Shown piece by piece: positions 42,054-54,439 of a stretch of 64,000 bases of DNA. The stretch spans positions 120,296-184,295 of the forward strand of contig JAAVTG010000593.1 in NCBI GenBank assembly GCA_011947345.1, read 5' to 3'. Below the pieces are notes generated by a model. It saw nothing but the letters and a program-made list of their open reading frames with translations. It was not told where the DNA came from and ran no database searches. This DNA comes from Phytophthora quininea. Lineage: Eukaryota > Oomycota > Peronosporomycetes > Peronosporales > Peronosporaceae. The stretch's first letter is position 1; every line of letters begins with the position of its first letter. A program made the translations under genes and the position numbers.

Positions 42054-45000
42054 TCACTCGTACAGGACGATCTGGGGGTTCCGGCGCGACGAAGGAGGTT
42101 TCGCGGGTCGATTTCTACGGTCACTGTGTTCGCCATCCCGATCCAGATCACGGTCCCGGTCGCGATCCCGACGGGATGGTTTGCGGTCTGATCTCCCAGC
42201 ACGCCGACTCGGAGGCTTTTCCCCATTGTCCGCACGTCGACTTGGCGGCTTGTCACCGTTGTCAGAACGATGGCTGGATGGCTGGAGGACCGGGGCATTT
42301 CTTCGGCTAGAAGTTTGCTGCACTGCATTGTCCGCACGGCGACTGCTTGGCTGCTGCAGCGCAGGCTGTCGGTTGCCACCGGCATCTACGTTGCGGTAGT
42401 TGGGGTGCGTGTGCGGTTGACTGGTGCGTTCGCCATTGTCCCATCCGCGATGACCACGCTTCTTGCCTGCCGCGGCAAACCCAGCGGCGGACGGAGTGCC
42501 GTGGTCGGCCTTGAGGTTGCTGGCCTTCATCGTGACCCGCATCCGCCAAATCAAAGCGATGACAAACAGCAACGCCAGAGTACACACGACGATCGTGCCG
42601 ATGGTCATCCACGGCTGCCAGAAAGCCGAGTCTCCTGAACCTGCTGACGAGAGGGAGGTCGACGCTGGCGTAGATGACGCCACGATCGAAAACGTCTGGC
42701 CAGTCGTCGTCGCGTTCTCTCCAGCTTTGACACTGTAGCCGCTCACCACCGCCTGCACGTAGATGTATCCGTCGTCGGCCACCATGCCAGCCTTCTTCAC
42801 TACTTCAAGCACGTCGTCATAGGACACTTCCACCATCTCCACATTGTTCACCCTGTCACGCGTGCCGTTACCCGACAGCGGGTAGAAGACGGCCGTCGTG
42901 TTCGGGACCTTCAGAGTCAAATCCAAGTCGTTCTGAAGCGTGGCCTTACTTCCAACGGAGCCAGCGGGGTCCGTCCACACGAGCGTCACGCGCAAATTCA
43001 CACTTGCAGTCAGCATGAAGTGGAAAGTGACTTCGCTGCCTTCGGTCACGCTGGGCTCCGAGCCAGCCGACGAGTTGGGGAAGAAGTAGATCGTGTTGCT
43101 GCTACTCGACGACGAAGACGAAGCATTGCCTACGCTGCTTCCATCCAGGAATGAGACCAAGTTGAGCATTGTCGGCTTGCCGTAGCCCTGGTTAAAGTCG
43201 GGGTACGACGACAACGCCTCGGAAGCAGCTTCTAATGCCACGCAGGACGTGACGCCCGTGGAAGGCTCTACAAGACGACGAGCCATCGCTTCGCCACTGT
43301 GGAGCAATAGAGCTTTGATCAGCGACGCCGGGATGTACGACATGCCGTAGGTCGGGTCCAGTTCGCCGTTCTTCCACCAGCCGTCTCGAAGCCACTCGTA
43401 AATGAGCACCGCCATACCAGCGATGACTGGTGTTGCCTGGGAGGTTCCTTGCAAGGAGCACAGGGACGTCGATTTCGTAGTAGATCCTGGCTTCTCGGAC
43501 TGCGACGACGTGATCGACATGCCAGGCGCCACAATGTCAGGCTTCTGTCGTCCGTCTAGAGTCGGCCCGATGGAAGAGAACGACGCCACCGTGTTCTCGT
43601 TGAGCACCGATTGGCACGGAGTCGACGAGAACGAAGCTGCAGCGTTGAGACTGGCACCGACCGAGATCACGTTCTTGGCACCCGACGGACTACTGATGCT
43701 GTAGCTGCCGCTCTCGCCACTGTTACCTGCCGCGACGACGATCAAAATCTCCGGGTTGTCGTACACATATTCATCCACCTGCATCGTCTGCGTGTTGTAG
43801 TCGTTGGCGCCAGTGCCCCACGAGAACGAGAAGATCTTGGCACCGGTGGCCACCTGAGCCTTCATGAGGTTCGTCACCTCGCCTGGCGTCTCGAGCGACA
43901 CGTCACAGCCGCTAGTTCCTGCGCAAGAAGTCTCCTGCTTGCCGATGTCCATGAACGCAATGCGAGCACTTGCGGCGATGCCCAAATCGCTGTGCTTTTG
44001 CTGTACGAGCTGCCTGCTAGAATGCCAGACACGTGAGTGCCGTGGCCACATGTAACGCCTTCAGCTTCGTCGACGTTGTTGGCGAAGGTCTGGTAGTAAA
44101 TCACCTTACGGGCCTTCAGGTCCTCGCTGTCATACATATCCCTCGACTCCTGGTCGAATTGGTCGTGGTCAATGTACAGACCCGTGTCTGTGATGCCTAC
44201 GATGATGGAGTTGCCCGAGATGTTGTGCTCCTGCATGATATTGACGCCGACAAGGTCCTGAATGTAGTCGTCCAGCCGTCGACTCACGGGATCTGCTTCC
44301 ACTTTCACCTCCAGTACTTTTTCCTCAATAAATTGTTGGCGAAGCAGGCGCTGCTCCAGAGCAGGCGTCTTCAGTCCGTGCAGTGCTCCTGTGGTCACAA
44401 CCTGCTGCAAATCCACCCATTCCACTGCTTGTTCGTCCAGAATAATGGCCAGCGCATGAGTCCACGTATCGTAGTCATCGACAGCCTTCAGCAGCAAGAC
44501 ACCTCCCTCTTCCGCTGTCGAGCTCTGCTGCGACAGCAAGTTCTCAATTCCGTTGCCGTGGTAATAGTCGCCGTCAATTTCGTCAAAATCTGCGCAGTGT
44601 TGACCACCTTGGCCAGCCGAATCTCTAACGCTGGTCCTTCTTTCGACTTGGTCGAGTCCTTGGACAGCCCCACAGAACTCTTGGCGAACGGCATGAGCTT
44701 CAAAATGGCCGGCAAAACCGTCACGGAGCTCACGCAGTCCAGCGCCACAATATCATCTCCAACAGTAGCGCTCACGTGGATCAGAATAACGGTATTACTG
44801 GCGTCGTCCTGGTCGCTGCGTGTCAGGAACGGCGTGTGGCTTTCGCTGGACGCCGGCCAGATCTTCTTGATCTGCTTCAGACACTGCAGCTCGTCTGTCG
44901 TCGTGTTCAGTTTGACCAGCGTCGGTTTGATCTCCATCTCGTCCACGTCGTTGTCGTCCACTTGGCTCGAGTAATTCGCGAGTAATTCCGTCTGCAAGAA

Positions 45001-45486
45001 CTGCAGTTGGCAGGCATCGTACGTCGCGTTCTCCCCGTTCAGCATGGCGTCGTAGGCCGTCGAGAAGGCCTTATAAAAGCCGGAGAACTCGTTGGTCTCC
45101 GGGTCCCCAATGGACAAGGAGACGTCCGTGACGCCGCTGCAGGACACGACGTTGACGATCGTCACGTCCTTCTCGTCGCTCGCGGCGTGGACGTCTCCGA
45201 CCGAGGCCTGGTCGGCGCTGCTGCTTTCGTTAAAGCCGAACACGGGGCGCAGTCGTCTCCGCGCGTGGACATCTCGGTGCTGCGTCTCTAGAAATCGTCC
45301 GCAATTGCTGGGGGCGCACTCGGACAGCGACCGCAAATGGTCGTAGGCTTGTGACACATGCAGAGCGCTGCAGTGGTAGCCGCAGAAGGCCTCCTGCGAG
45401 ACGAAGGCCAGCCCCCGCTGGTCCACCAGCGAGGCCGAGGCCGAGGCGGTCGACACCAGCGCCAGCAAGAGCGCCGATCGAGGCAT
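42054..45486 (-). CDS. membrane-anchored subtilisin-like serine protease (S8)
   Basis: ATG 45486 gives a signal peptide (MPRSALLLALVSTASASA). A long prodomain-like region follows, then the catalytic domain: Asp in GITDTGLYIDHDQF, His in CGHGTHVSGILAG, oxyanion Asn in VVAAGNSGES, Ser in LQGTSQATPVIAG. A beta-rich domain (VTLVWTDPAG, LQNDLDLTL), a transmembrane helix (MTIGTIVVCTLALLFVIALIW) and a basic Ser/Arg-rich tail with repeated PPSRRADNG units complete the protein, about 1,130 residues. Three frames are needed; breaks near 44580 and 43998 look like one-base indels in otherwise continuous homology. The protease would sit at the plasma membrane or cell surface. No intron is evident. Confidence 0.85.
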
Positions 45487-46154
45487 CTCTGCTGGGCCAA
45501 AAGTCTGTGTGGGGCAAGCGCGTCCCTCATTGTTGCGATTGCCTGTTGCAGTCCTCTACTGGCCATCTGGGCGTGCTGGATGTTTTATCTCCCTCGAAGA
45601 TCAACGATTTTGATGGGGATTGGCTCGTTTGCGTCCCATTGACTTACAATTTGTATGGCTGAACGGTTTCTAGCAGGACAGCTGGGACGACGAAGCTGGG
45701 GTGCACCTACCCCGCTAGTCGGAATCGGACTTTAGCTGGGTGATGGATACATTACGAACATACAAACGCCAAGTGACTCGCGGGCAGACAAGAATTTCGC
45801 TGGGTGGCTCTCGCAACGCGATTGAGGGAGAGTTTGGCTGGGGCCTGTCGGTTGCCTTTATAATATCGCCGCGTAGAACGCGAGATTGCAACATCGCAGG
45901 ATCAGAGCAGAGGGACCAGCGCGCGTCGACGTGACGCCCGTAAATTTGCGCTCGCAAAAGAAGGGTGTGCCAGCGCGGGCGCGGAAAACAGGAGTGCTGC
46001 ACGCGGAATAATGGACGCAAACAGCCGAACCGCAGGAAGACAGCAGCGAGTGCTTACTTTTGACGAGTGCCATCATTTGTGCGTAATACAGTGCCTGTAA
46101 CTTCAACTTGCCTTTGACTTCTGACCTGGCTCAGAAGTCTCGGCGACTATTTTT
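45487..46154. other. divergent promoter region
   Basis: Shared upstream region of the subtilase (minus) and the membrane-protein gene (plus). No clear initiator match was found. Confidence 0.5.
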
Positions 46155-48477
46155 ATGGGCTTTGTGTGGTTGCAGTGTTTCTCTCAAGCGCCTCGCATAG
46201 ATCAATCGGCCATGGGCAAGCACAACAAAACCCAGGAGGCCCCGGATGGGAATGTCCCCACTGCGGGGTCACAGCGCTACGCCAAGGCCTTCTACGTGTG
46301 CGGTCGAGTTCGTCAGTTCGCGCTCTTTTCGATCGCTGCCATGGGGCTCTGGCCGCTGGTGCTGCAGCTCGTGCTAGTGCCTGAAAGCGTCTTTGGAGAC
46401 GGCCACGGCGACCGCTACGAGCAGCTGTCCTACTTTGCCTTTGAGAACGACCACTACCAAGTGCTGGAGCCTCGCAAAGTGGACTGTACCGATCTGCAAG
46501 CAGCTCTCTTCGACGGTGCAGCACCCACCCCAACGACAGACCTGCTGCGTGCAGTGCCTGAGGATACGTTCCAGACGGCGCGATCGCTCGTGGTCAACCA
46601 GACGACTGGGAATGGCTTTACGGAGGTCTCGATAGACACAGGAATCCTCTCATTATCAAGCGACAATAGCGTTTGCTTCGGTGGTGTAGACGGTGAAGGA
46701 GCCGTCCAGATCGAGGCCTTGTTGAGTGCTCAGGAGGCTCCTGCGTTTGGCATCGACTCGTCCTGTTTTCAAAGCACTGCCACGCACGTGCGGCTACGTC
46801 TCCAACCGACCGAGTTTTACGTCCCCGATACCATGGGCGAGCTCAACCCGTCTCGCAAACCAGGTGCGATGCTGATCGTCTCCTCGTGGATGCGAATCTA
46901 AAGCCCGTGGACAGTTCCTGCTACGCTGAAACGCGTATGGTTCGGTTCACTGCGACTCGAGACGAATCCGAATACCGTCGCCTAGTGTCCGTCTACTCGA
47001 AGCAGTTGCTGGTGCCTGAGACTTGTGCCGAGTTCACGCTTTTCGGCGGGAACCGCGACAAGTTCGGCTGCGCGTATTCCGCACTCGGCACGTCTGGTGC
47101 AGTGGTCGATTTGAATTCGAACGGCCAGTTCTCGTTCCCTGCGCCGTGGCGGATGATTCAGTGCACCATGTCGGGGAATGCAGCTCCCTGCTATTCACCC
47201 AGCTGTGGCTGTCAGAGTGGACGGTGGAGGAAACGTCGGACGGCTCGGTGCTAAGACACAACTTCGTCAACCACAAGGTGAATGAAGTGACTGTGGACGG
47301 CACGTTCAGCATTCGTTTGGTCATCGGTCTGCAGACATTGGCGCTGGTCGTGACGGCGTACTTGACGAGTGCTCGCGGCTGGTACAAAATCCACTGCGCA
47401 TTCGTGTCGCCCTGGTCCAAAACGATGAATGCGACGACGTCGTGCACAATTGCAAAGGTGGCGCGCAGCAGCTACAACTTTGTGCTGGCCGCGCAGATGA
47501 TCTTGGCGATGATGCAATGGCGTAAGGAGTTGACGATCGATCTGCTCGTGGGGGCCGACACAAACCAAGCTGTACTGCGTGCGTTTGGATGCGGGACATT
47601 GGTGGTTGTGCTCTCCATCAACATTGTGTTTGCTCGCGCTGGCGATCTCAAGATGCAAGAGATGGAGCCCAGCTTCGCACACGTCGTCGGCTTCATCACA
47701 TCAGTCGTTCTGTTTTTGATCAGCCGGGCCAAGTCGGTGGCCACTTCAACTCGAGCATTGCTCGCGAATGGGATGCACTCTGTCTCGGCAAATGAAGTGA
47801 CCCAATACTCAGGCTGTCGCGGGTCGTCCGTGTGTGCGATGCAGGTGTCCTTGCAGCTCTACGTCGTGGTCCTAATCGTCGTGATTGTTGCGACGACATT
47901 CGTCGGGCTGTCGATCCACGCCACGCTGCAGGCCTCTCTCCGAACGGGGACAAAAGTCGGGGCCAGCACCAACAGCGATGAATCCCAGCGACATTCAGTC
48001 ACCACCAGCCCGCTGTCAAGACCTCGTGAGCGAGCTCGATCTCATTCGTCCCTGAACACGTTCACGAGGTTCCTCGACGATCGATCACGGAGTACTGCGC
48101 TGTACGACTGCAGCACGGAGATTTACGTCCAAGGTACGGGAGATATTGTGCTGTCGACGCGCTCCCAGATCGAAGCGTGTGGGTTTGTGGTAGGGACAAC
48201 AATCCTCTTCCGGTATCGAGATCTCCCGCTCTTTCTGGTTGCACGAATGCTGCCGATTCAAGTGCTCAACTTCTTCAACATCACCGTCACGACGTATCAA
48301 CTCCTCCCCACTGGGAACATGCTCAATGGCCGTGAAATCGTGTTCGTAGCGGACCAAGTTATCCATACGCATTGGTCGAGACTGAAAAGCGCACGGCTGG
48401 ACTGGTTGCAAGGATATTACGGAGGAGAAGGCAGCGACTCACTCTACCCAACTTCAACGCACGAGCCGATCAACTAA
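46155..48477 (+). CDS. polytopic membrane protein, unknown family
   Basis: ATG 46155 (an alternative ATG at 46212 begins MGKHNKTQ). A first transmembrane helix ([20 protein letters not shown]) is followed by a large Cys-containing extracytosolic domain of about 350 residues. Then come about five helices: [57 protein letters not shown] and [18 protein letters not shown]. The C-terminal about 170 residues are hydrophilic. Frame changes near 46862 and 47180 (a G run) interrupt continuous homology-like sequence and may be indel errors. I do not recognise the family; architecture suggests a receptor or transporter-like surface protein. It diverges from the subtilase gene. Confidence 0.7.
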
Positions 48478-48583
48478 AGTTTTCTTGTCTGATCAGCGTC
48501 GTATCGTCGTGGCACGCGATACAAGATGCCGTCGTGTCCGATTCAAAATACAAGGAAGAACTTCACTTTTAAGTTTGCCCGCA

Positions 48584-49298
48584 ATGAGCATCAAGTATTT
48601 CTTCGTCGCCTGCTGTATCATCGTCGACTGCGCGATCTCCATCGGCCACGACGAAGTGCAGCCGATCGCTCAGCCGGAGCCAGTCACCGTCTCCGAAAAA
48701 GCTGCCGTCAAGTTCAAGCCCAGTCTTCTCATCCGCAATGGCTGCGAGCCGTACCCTGCTGTCAACGCTCTCGGAGAGATCAGCGGCGGACTGAAAGGAA
48801 GTGGCGGAACTGACGGATGTGAGCGCCCTCCATTAGGGTCTCAAGTCTACGGTCGATCGAGTTGGTTTAACGATGTCTGGGCCATCATGTACGCGTGGTA
48901 TTTCCCGAAAGGATTCCGTGGCGAATTCCCGTCGAGACGCCACGACTGGGCAAGTGCAGTCGTGTGGATCGACAACCCGGCACTGGAAACCCCACGATTC
49001 TGGGGCTGTCGATGGCCAGATCCGATACCGAATTCAGGACGAAAGCGCCAGCTCCAGAGTGGGCGATCGTGAACGACACCACCTCGAAAATCTACCGAGA
49101 ACTGTCGTCGTACTTTGGAGACCCCAAAATGAACTGCGACACGGCAATGGGGAGTTCCAAGACCTCGTCATGTGGGACCAACTGAGCGAAGCAGCTCGGA
49201 ATGCATTAACCAGCGCAGATTTCGGCGATGCAAAGGTCCCGTTCATCGACAGCGAGTTCACCAGCAGACTCGAAGATGCGTGGCCGTTGGAGTCGTGA
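48584..49298 (+). CDS. NPP1-type necrosis-inducing-like protein (NLP2), frameshifted
   Basis: ATG 48584 opens a signal peptide ([19 protein letters not shown]) and an NPP1 domain very similar to NLP1: [20 protein letters not shown] and RRHDWAS in the heptapeptide region, again with Ala in the final acidic position. The first frame runs on to 49072 without NPP1 homology at its end. Homologous sequence continues in a second frame from about 49000 and in a third from about 49150 ([21 protein letters not shown]) to 49298. Whether the breaks are real or technical is open. Predicted secreted, probably non-lytic. Confidence 0.75.
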
Positions 49299-49492
49299 AA
49301 GGCTGAAGCAGATCACCTTTTCATTGCTAGCTCTTCAAAACAGACTATTCACATTTTACATATTCTAATCCTATACAAAAATATGTATAGCCGCTGGCTC
49401 TGGCCCGTGAATTATTCGTTTTATAGCCTCAATTACTATTCGATATTCGCTTGGCCTCTCATCGTTCCCCACCACAACTTGTGTCAATCAAA
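49299..49492. other. intergenic between NLP2 and CCA gene
   Basis: 194 bp, with an AT-rich stretch at about 49350-49385. No gene. Confidence 0.5.
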
Positions 49493-51182
49493 ATGCGGTC
49501 ACTCCTAACTCGCCGACTCCGTCTTCGACCCCATGGCCAGACCGCGTTAATGTCCACAAATGGCGACACTAGGCCCCCTAAAATCGCTCTGACTGCCGCC
49601 GAGGACAACCTCTTCTCGTTCCTCGAGTACATCCAGAAGCTCTACACCCCACGACCCAACTCCGCGTGGCCGGCGGTTGGGTCCGAGACAAACTACGGGG
49701 TGCCGAAAGCCAAGACATCGACATCGCACTGGACAATATTCGAGGCAAGAGATTCGCTCGGTATGTCAACAAGTTCCAGAAGGAACGTAACTTGCCGGCC
49801 AGCTCGGTGGGGGTCGTCAAGGCCAACTCGGACAAGTCCAAGCACTTAGAAGTGGCGACTGTGACGATTGAAGGCTCTACCATTGATCTGGTACATCTTC
49901 GGGCGGAGGAATATTCCGACGGCAGTCGCGTCCCCGAAGTGACGTTTGCAACTCCAGAAGACGATGCCTCCAGAAGAGACTTGACCATCAACGCCATGTT
50001 CTTTAATCTCCATACGAGACAAGTGGAGGATTTCACAGGCAACGGCATTCAGGATCTAGAGGACGGAGTCATTCGAACGCCATTGGAACCGGTACAGACT
50101 TTTCTGGACGACCCGTTGCGAGTCTTACGGGCCTTGAGGTTCGCTTGTGAGTTCGGCTTCCAGTTGGACACGGATCTGGTCGACGCGGTGATGACGGAGA
50201 GGAGAATTGTCGGAGCCATGAGGCGCAAAGTGAGTCGCGAACGGATCGGCATCGAAGTTAGGAAAATGCTGTCGGGAAAAGACCCAGCGAGAGCGTTCAA
50301 GATGTTGGCGGACTTTGATCTCTTAGAGCTAGTGTTTAATGATGCGCCTGGCCGCTTGGGCGAAGGAGAGCACGTTGATGTGGCGGGAATGACTTCCAGT
50401 ACGTGCCTCGCGAGTGGACTGAGCCGATTCAACAGCGCGCGTTCCGCTTCCTGAGCTACCTACAGCAGAGTCGCCTCGCCATTGCCAACTGCCAGATCGG
50501 CAACGTGGAAGCTACGGCTGCGATCTTCACGCCGCTGATCCTGTCGACGCTGCCTGTGATTACCCCTGACAACGACCCGAATTTAAGTCCTCCGTCTGGT
50601 GACCCAGGGATGGCTTTCGGAGGCATTGCGGAGAAAGACATTATTGAGAGCGCACTTGGATTTCTACACCGTCGAGAAACTCTCCTCAAGACTTTAGACA
50701 CCGTCGAGGTCGTCGAGATGCTCAAAGTGCACGTCAAGTGGCCCAAACCTGCTGGCAAGAAAGTTGCGTTGGTCCTTGAAGCGATTCTGACGTATCCTGA
50801 AGTGCAGCAGAACACACAGGACACTGAGCGTACCGGCGTTAAGCACTGGCTGCAGCGCTACATGTGGATGACTCAATATAAGGACGTTGTGGCCCCAGCA
50901 CTGACGATTCTGACCGCTGACCGCAATTCGGAGGCTGCGAGTGACGATGAAGCACAGGAAGACATACTGAGAGCTCATCTGAATCTGGCAGCTTCGTACA
51001 ACACTGACGCGCAGAGCCGGCGAGTGGACGGCAAGGTCGTGCAGACGAAGCTCGGACGTGACGCAAAGCAGAACATTGCGAGGGCACTGCGAGTGCTGCA
51101 GGTGTGGGAAATGGTTCATCCGGATGGAAGCGAAGACGAAGAGTTGGCGTTTTTGGATCGATTAGCGCCACAGCTGAGCTGA
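49493..51182 (+). CDS. CCA tRNA nucleotidyltransferase
   Basis: The enzyme adds or repairs the 3' CCA of tRNAs. ATG 49493 gives a basic start (MRSLLTRRLRLRPHGQTAL) like a mitochondrial presequence; a second ATG (MSTNGDTRPPK) could give a cytosolic/nuclear form, as known for eukaryotic CCA enzymes. Motifs: AGGWVRDKLRG, QDIDIAL (D-x-D metal ligands), ASRRDLTINAMF (R-R-D), DDPLRVLRALRFACEFGF and RERIGIEVRKML. Frame changes fall near 49645 (C run) and 50390 (G run). As a single-copy essential gene should be intact, these are probably sequence errors. Encoded length is about 560 residues, normal to slightly long. Confidence 0.9.
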
Positions 51183-51626
51183 GTCGCGTTAGCAAACTGA
51201 ATAGTCTTTGCAATTTGCTCGCTCAACCTCTGCTTGTGGTTCATCAAGGCCAGGAGGAAATTGCTCTCCATTCGAAGTATGGTCGGCAGAGTGTCAGCCC
51301 TGAGTAGATGTCAATGCCCAAATGGAAAAGCATTGTGACGATGGAAATGAGCAGCTTTTCTCGGTGCGATTCAGGTGTATTTGTCACGGGTGTCGGACTC
51401 GACCTATCCTGCTCAATATGAAGAGGCCATGCACGGCCTTGCATCGGCCAGAAGTGTCGCCATGGACCATGAGCAGCTTCTCGCAGTTGCGACGGTATCA
51501 GTTGTGGAAGAGTCCAAGTGGGGTGAAAAGTAGTTCGGAGGTGCTTTATGCAGGCAGAGGTCTGGCGTTTACTCAAACTGTCGAAGGTAGGACCAAGCCC
51601 AGGACATTTGCTTTGGCTAGACTTTG
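51183..51626. other. intergenic or 5' exon of ankyrin gene
   Basis: Open frames on both strands (for example 51322-51627 plus, 51645-51244 minus) lack recognisable motifs. It may contain a first exon of the ankyrin gene. Confidence 0.35.
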
Positions 51627-53032
51627 ATGTCACGGGCAACGGCAAAGGAAAATGCAGGTCTGCGACGACGCTATGGGCGCTTGTGGAGCTTATTCGAGAA
51701 GGTCTTCTTCTCAGCCTGCCCAGGAGCAGCGAGGAAGACGTTCAAGTGGTCGACGGCACTGCACTTGGCGGTGTGGCGCGGTCATGTCCAAGCTGTGGAG
51801 CTCCTCGCGAACGAGGAGCAGACATCGGACGACAGGACCAGGTAGGCAGCCACAACAGCAAAACCCACCAGACCAGGGACTACCTAACTCGACACATTGC
51901 AGACCGGCATGACGGCGCTGCAGATTGACGTCATGCGCATCTGTCTGCAGACAATGAGACCGACGACGCTGCGTCGATCGCAGTGCATCAACGTCCAATC
52001 TCCAGTCGAGGTGAGCCGTCACGGTACTAGAGGAACCCGTGATTGCCGTTCAGAAGGATTTGGGTATTGTAGCTGGCCCTGTCCAAGCGGACACAGGAGC
52101 GAGATCGATCTTCGTACCGAGCCATGAACACGAGAGTGCTAGAGCTGCTGCTCGACAACGGCGCATGTGTGAAGCAGGCGAACGAGGTACGAGATACTGG
52201 AGATCGAAACTGGTCTTGGGACGGGGCTCAGCAAAGGTTCGACTTGTTTGGGTCTTGCTTAGACTGGAGACACACCGCTGCTGCACGCCGTCGAGTTTGG
52301 AGTCATTAAGCACGTGGCCCATGGAGCCGACGTCCACGCTCAAGACCGAGCTGGACGCAGCCCCATGGACATCGCCGGCGAGTATGGGTTCGTAGACATC
52401 GTGAATGCGCTCGCGGACAAGTGCCCGGAGTTGGTCACCAGTGTCGGAAGGCCTTATGTGCCCTCAAATTCTCGATTCGCGGCAGCGAATTAACGGGGGC
52501 TCTTGTTGTGGCATTTAGTTTGGAGGCCGCTTGCTGTGCACCGCGGCCGAGTGCGACGCCCAAGCGTGCGCACTGTTCCTCCTCGACCAAGGCGTCTCCC
52601 TCGACTGGAAAGATGGCAACGGTGACAATGTGATGCAAGTCGCTTGCTCCCGCGGTCGCTCGGAGATTCTGCAGCTCTTATTACGGCACAACATCTCAAG
52701 CAATGGCAAGCCTGTCGATGTTGGTGAGATTTTGCAGGTGCGGCAGCTCTAAAGCATCGTCTCATCAACATGGACGAGCTCAGCAACTGCTTGCACGTTA
52801 TCCGGGTATGCTTTGACGAATTGGTGTTGCGTTGGGTGGATCTAATAACTTCTCCCTCTAGAACTATCATTTCCCAGTGTTTGTGAAGGTGCCGGCGCAC
52901 TTAACATTCATGGAAGTGCTGATCCGGGCCAGCGCCAAGTTCGACTTCCCCACCAAGCAGAGTCACGACTCGGTAGCGCTTTGGTGGTGTCATTTTGTTT
53001 GCCGTGGAACTCGAGCTCACAACTCGTTATGA
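51627..53032 (+). CDS. intron-rich ankyrin-repeat protein
   Basis: Ankyrin units are spread over several small exons: STALHLAVWRGHVQAVELL (to about 51841), GMTALQ (from 51903), RVLELLLDNGACVKQANE (to 52186), GDTPLLHAVEFGVIKHV and RSPMDIAGEYGFVDIVNAL (from 52263), LLCTAAECDAQACALFLLDQ and VMQVACSRGRSEILQLLL (about 52525-52740), and a last exon from 52862 (NYHFPVFVKVPAHL). Supported introns: 51842-51902, 52187-52262, 52806-52861 (GT...AG). A donor near 52014 is likely and one after 52420 is uncertain. The first junction is out of phase, probably from an indel. Protein-binding role; partner unknown. Confidence 0.7.
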
Positions 53033-53515
53033 GTTGGCAAGTTGTCCCGCTTCTAGTTTCTTGGCTAATACATGCCGCACCAACGGGAGTGGGGTCGTTA
53101 CTTTTGGATCTCGTGAGCTCGGGTTGTATTCATGATGCCGTGAGTCTCTTGCCAGCTTCGTTGCTGCTCGAAAGGCTCATCAGTCGTTGCGGATCTTCGT
53201 TACAACAGCTCGGCCATGTTGTCTTGGCCCTCACGTGGGAGGAATATGTCCACGAGGCGCTTCTATTAGTGCAACTGCTGCTTTTCACGCCGAAGTCGTC
53301 AGATACCAAGCAGGAAAGGCTCGCAACGGTTTCATGGGATGACTTGTGATCGATTTTCGCCTGTGTAAGCCCTTGTCGTCTTGGAGCTGTGGATGCAGCA
53401 GTTTGACACCAATTTGGTGACGCGAACTCTGCTGATTGATGCACTGAGCTGCTAATGTCTGTCTGGTAGCGATGCGCCAGGTTTGTATCGGTTTGCTCTC
53501 CGTTTTCACTGCCCA
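53033..53515. other. 3' flank of ankyrin gene, no supported gene
   Basis: A 122-codon plus-strand frame (52981-53349) is Leu-rich (LLASLLLERL-like) but has no recognised domain and overlaps the last ankyrin exon. It could be a further exon if the GTAGCG donor near 52973 is used. Confidence 0.35.
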
Positions 53516-54015
53516 CTACGCGAAAGTAAATGCACGGTGGATTTTACAACTGAAAGTGTCCGCCATGCTTTGATTCTGCATCGAGCTACAGTGGGTAAGC
53601 CTTCTCGAGTCTTTCGGTGAACTCGTCATCACTGAAGGAGACTTTGGCTCGGCCAAAATCCGTGCTGCTCGAGCTGCATCCGGAAGTCGTTCCCACATAA
53701 TAAGATCCTAAAAATTCCCTCCCATGAGGGTGGAGTCCATGAAGGGTTGTCCCTGTCAAGAAGCCCTTGGGAAGTACCAGGCGTACATGATGGCCCAGAC
53801 GTCTTGGTGCCAAGCTGCTCATCTGGAAACTTGAGACCCCCGCACAGCGTCCGTGCAGCCGTCCGTCTAACTTGTCGGCTTGAGTCCGCCACTGGTTTCA
53901 CCCGCGGCGTTCACAGCCGGGTATGAGACGCAGCCGTCTCTGATGGACAGCATTGTTTTGAGCTTGATCTGGTTGAGGAGTAGGCTGCACCTTGTCGTGG
54001 TAACGTCGGCTGAAA
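53516..54015 (-). pseudogene. NPP1-type (NLP3) remnant, internally deleted
   Basis: The minus strand shows HDKVQPTPQPDQ, then (other frame) SIRDGCVSYPAVNAAGETSG near 53930-53890, [15 protein letters not shown] near 53815-53775, then directly the C-terminal DLIMWERLPDAAR and FGRAKVSFSDDEFTERL pieces. The middle third, including the heptapeptide region, is missing. There are at least three frame changes and in-frame stops. Unlike NLP1 and NLP2 this is a genuine relic. Confidence 0.75.
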
Positions 54016-54439
54016 GAAGAGCGACGCTATCGGCAAGGAAGAGCGTTCGGAAGGCCTTGGTATGGTGAACACCTCGGTCTTGTTGGGTTGATTGTCAAGT
54101 GAACTCCAGTTGCTTCCCAGAGCTCGAGCCGTCCCCATTCCTAAAGCAAACCTCTCCATTCCTGCCTGCGTGCGATGGAGACTCCTGGAATTCACCACGG
54201 ACATGGCACCTTTTGTCGGGCATCATCTACTGCAACGGATATAAGAACATACCCGTGATTTCAGTTCAGACCATGAGGTAGCAGTTTACGGGGCCAAATT
54301 GTTTATGAAGACCCACAGAAGACACGATGACGGGACTGCAATCTGTAGTTTTGTCAGGCTGTGATGTACTTACCGTTGTCCAACTCTTCCCCTTCTCTGA
54401 AGTGATTGTCCGGTATTTCTGCATCGCAGAAGAGGAGAC
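54016..54439. other. intergenic, divergent flank of NLP3 remnant and TIR gene
   Basis: No gene recognised; presumably the promoter of the TIR gene. Confidence 0.45.

Noticed and set aside
43980..44600. Introns as an explanation for the subtilase frame changes
   Set aside because: No GT...AG interval fits, and homology is continuous across each break without missing residues; one-base indels explain it better.
44033..44974. 313-codon plus-strand open frame
   Set aside because: It lies antisense to the subtilase, has no recognised domain, and is explained by codon composition of the opposite strand.
53130..53516. 128-codon minus-strand frame
   Set aside because: Ser/Thr-rich, no domain, overlapping the 3' region of the ankyrin gene.
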